A stretch of DNA of 51,181 nt from an uncultured Oscillospiraceae bacterium (lineage in GTDB: Bacteria > Bacillota > Clostridia > Oscillospirales > Acutalibacteraceae): NCBI GenBank assembly GCA_900545655.1, contig UQZY01000011.1, forward strand, positions 1 through 51,181, given 5' to 3'. Position numbers and translations under genes: made by a program. Under the pieces are notes generated by a model, which was not told the DNA's origin, searched no databases, and saw nothing but the letters and a program-made list of their open reading frames with translations. Position 1 is the first letter of the stretch, and every line of letters starts with the position of its first letter. Of the stretch, positions 50,026 to 51,181 are shown in pieces.

Positions 50026-51181
50026 ATGAGAAACTTTGATAAATCAAATAAGCTTGACGGTGTTTGCTATGATGTCCGCGGACCTGTTCTGGATACTGCA
50101 AACGAGATGATTGAAAACGGTATAGACATAATAAAACTCAACATAGGAAATCCGGCACCGTTTAAGTTTAGTGCCCCGGACGAGATAATCGTGGATATGA
50201 TATACAACCTGCGAGATTCGGAGGGCTATTCGGATTCAAAGGGCGTTTTTTCCGCGAGAAAAGCAATCATGCAGTACTGCCAGAAAAAGCATATTCCCAA
50301 TGTGGGTATGAATGATATCTACACCGGAAACGGGGTCTCCGAGCTTATAACGATGGCAATGCAGGGCTTTCTCGACGACGGAGACGAGATGCTTGTTCCC
50401 ATGCCGGATTATCCGCTCTGGACGGCATCCATAAAACTTTCTGGCGGTACTCCCGTTCACTATATGTGTGATGAGGAATCCGACTGGTATCCGGATATCA
50501 ACGACATAAGAAAAAAGATAACCTCCAGAACAAAGGGAATTGTTGTGATAAACCCTAACAATCCTACGGGCTCGCTTTATCCCAAGGAGGTTTTACAGCA
50601 AATTGTAGACATTGCAAGGGAAAAGGACCTTATTATTTTTGCGGATGAGATTTATGACCGCCTTGTTATGGACGGAGAAGAGCATGTTGCCATTTCATCT
50701 CTTGCACCGGATTTGTTTATGGTGAACTTTAACGGACTTTCAAAGTCTCACAGAATTGCGGGCTTTAGGGTCGGTTGGATGTGTCTTTCCGGCGACAAGA
50801 GCAGGGCACAGGGGTATATCACCGGGCTGAATCTTCTTTCGAGTATGAGACTTTGCTCTAACGTGCCGGGTCAGAGAATTATACAGACCGCTCTCGGCGG
50901 ATACCAGAGCATAGATGAGCTTCTTCTTCCGGGCGGACGTATCTACGAGCAGCGTGACTTTATTTACGAGGCACTAAACAGCATCCCCGGTGTTTCGGCG
51001 AAGAAGCCCAAGGCAGCATTTTATATCTTCCCGAAGATTGACCTTAAAAAAATACCTATCAAGGATGATGAGCAATTCGCTCTTGACCTTCTCAAAGAAA
51101 AGAAGGTGCTTATTCTTCAGGCGTCCGCACTTAACTGGAATGCACCCGACCATTTCAGATTGGTTTTCCTTCCCGAAATAC
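50026..51181 (+). CDS. alaA: AlaA-type pyridoxal-phosphate aminotransferase (3' end beyond window)
   Basis: The open frame runs to the right edge without a stop (about 385 codons visible). ATG 50026 follows GAGGTG. It is a fold-type I class I aminotransferase: the N-terminal substrate region IIKLNIGNPAPFKF, the strand VVINPNNPTGSLYP with Asn, DEIYDRLV with PLP-binding Asp and Tyr, and the PLP Lys in NGLSKSHRIAGFRVGWM. The SKSHRIAGFR context and YDVRGPVLDTANEM start match the alanine-forming AlaA/AlaC (glutamate-pyruvate) group. Substrate preference is inferred. Only the final residues are missing. Confidence 0.85.
   Translation, partial: MRNFDKSNKLDGVCYDVRGPVLDTANEMIENGIDIIKLNIGNPAPFKFSAPDEIIVDMIYNLRDSEGYSDSKGVFSARKAIMQYCQKKHIPNVGMNDIYTGNGVSELITMAMQGFLDDGDEMLVPMPDYPLWTASIKLSGGTPVHYMCDEESDWYPDINDIRKKITSRTKGIVVINPNNPTGSLYPKEVLQQIVDIAREKDLIIFADEIYDRLVMDGEEHVAISSLAPDLFMVNFNGLSKSHRIAGFRVGWMCLSGDKSRAQGYITGLNLLSSMRLCSNVPGQRIIQTALGGYQSIDELLLPGGRIYEQRDFIYEALNSIPGVSAKKPKAAFYIFPKIDLKKIPIKDDEQFALDLLKEKKVLILQASALNWNAPDHFRLVFLPEI

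Overview
The window looks like a chromosome segment from an endospore-forming, strictly fermentative member of the Clostridia, probably Oscillospiraceae/Ruminococcaceae-like. The evidence is Firmicutes-type gene order (scpA-scpB-DUF2953-gerW-rluB, yicC-remA-gmk-rpoZ-priA-def-fmt-rsmB-rlmN-prpC-prkC-rsgA-spoVM), sporulation genes (gerW/ytfJ, spoVM, a SPOCS-LysM protein, an uninterrupted sigK), strong AGGAGG-type ribosome binding sites, and frequent TTG/GTG starts. No phage, IS element, CRISPR array or rRNA was seen. One tRNA (Leu-UAA) is present.

Layout. Positions 1-3300 are a visibly A+T-rich accessory island. It holds the C-terminal end of an RHS/YD-repeat gene, a membrane-anchored small protein, a second 5'-truncated RHS-core cassette with a different C-terminal tip, a paralogous membrane-anchored small protein, and a decayed third copy. 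Three strong hairpin terminators separate these units. This is the most distinctive accessory content: a polymorphic toxin tip/immunity locus in which the recognisable RHS core is repeated and the tips differ. Positions 3375-8186 hold a 929-aa FeS/FAD oxidoreductase behind a perfect GntR/FadR-type dyad, tRNA-Leu, a VTT (DedA-like) membrane protein and, on the minus strand, a DUF11 repeat protein.

Positions 8364-17970 run from a DUF695/RraB-like protein and cyclophilin into a tightly packed run: ispF, cdaA, cdaR (c-di-AMP synthesis and its regulator), an FG-GAP-repeat membrane-anchored protein, a response regulator and histidine kinase, a DUF1385 membrane protein and prmC. Positions 18070-24673 hold an M50 site-2 protease, scpAB (condensin), DUF2953, gerW, rluB, yicC, remA, gmk and rpoZ. 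Positions 24746-34788 hold priA, def, fmt, rsmB, rlmN (apparently starting at CTG), prpC, prkC and rsgA, linking replication restart, N-terminal formyl-Met processing, rRNA modification and Ser/Thr phosphosignalling.

Positions 34938-38637 are sporulation-flavoured: spoVM (24 aa), a SPOCS/LysM protein, a membrane-anchored propeller-like protein and sigK. In both spoVM and sigK the Shine-Dalgarno sequence lies inside the 3' arm of a long hairpin. Positions 38745-51181 hold a solitary GspE/PilB ATPase, a class A PBP, ruvX, a 450-bp A-rich noncoding tract containing seven tandem 20-bp repeats, pcrA, a SEDS-family rodA/ftsW (minus strand), tsaE, tsaB, rpiB, upp, an unknown 158-aa protein, and an AlaA-type aminotransferase running off the right edge.
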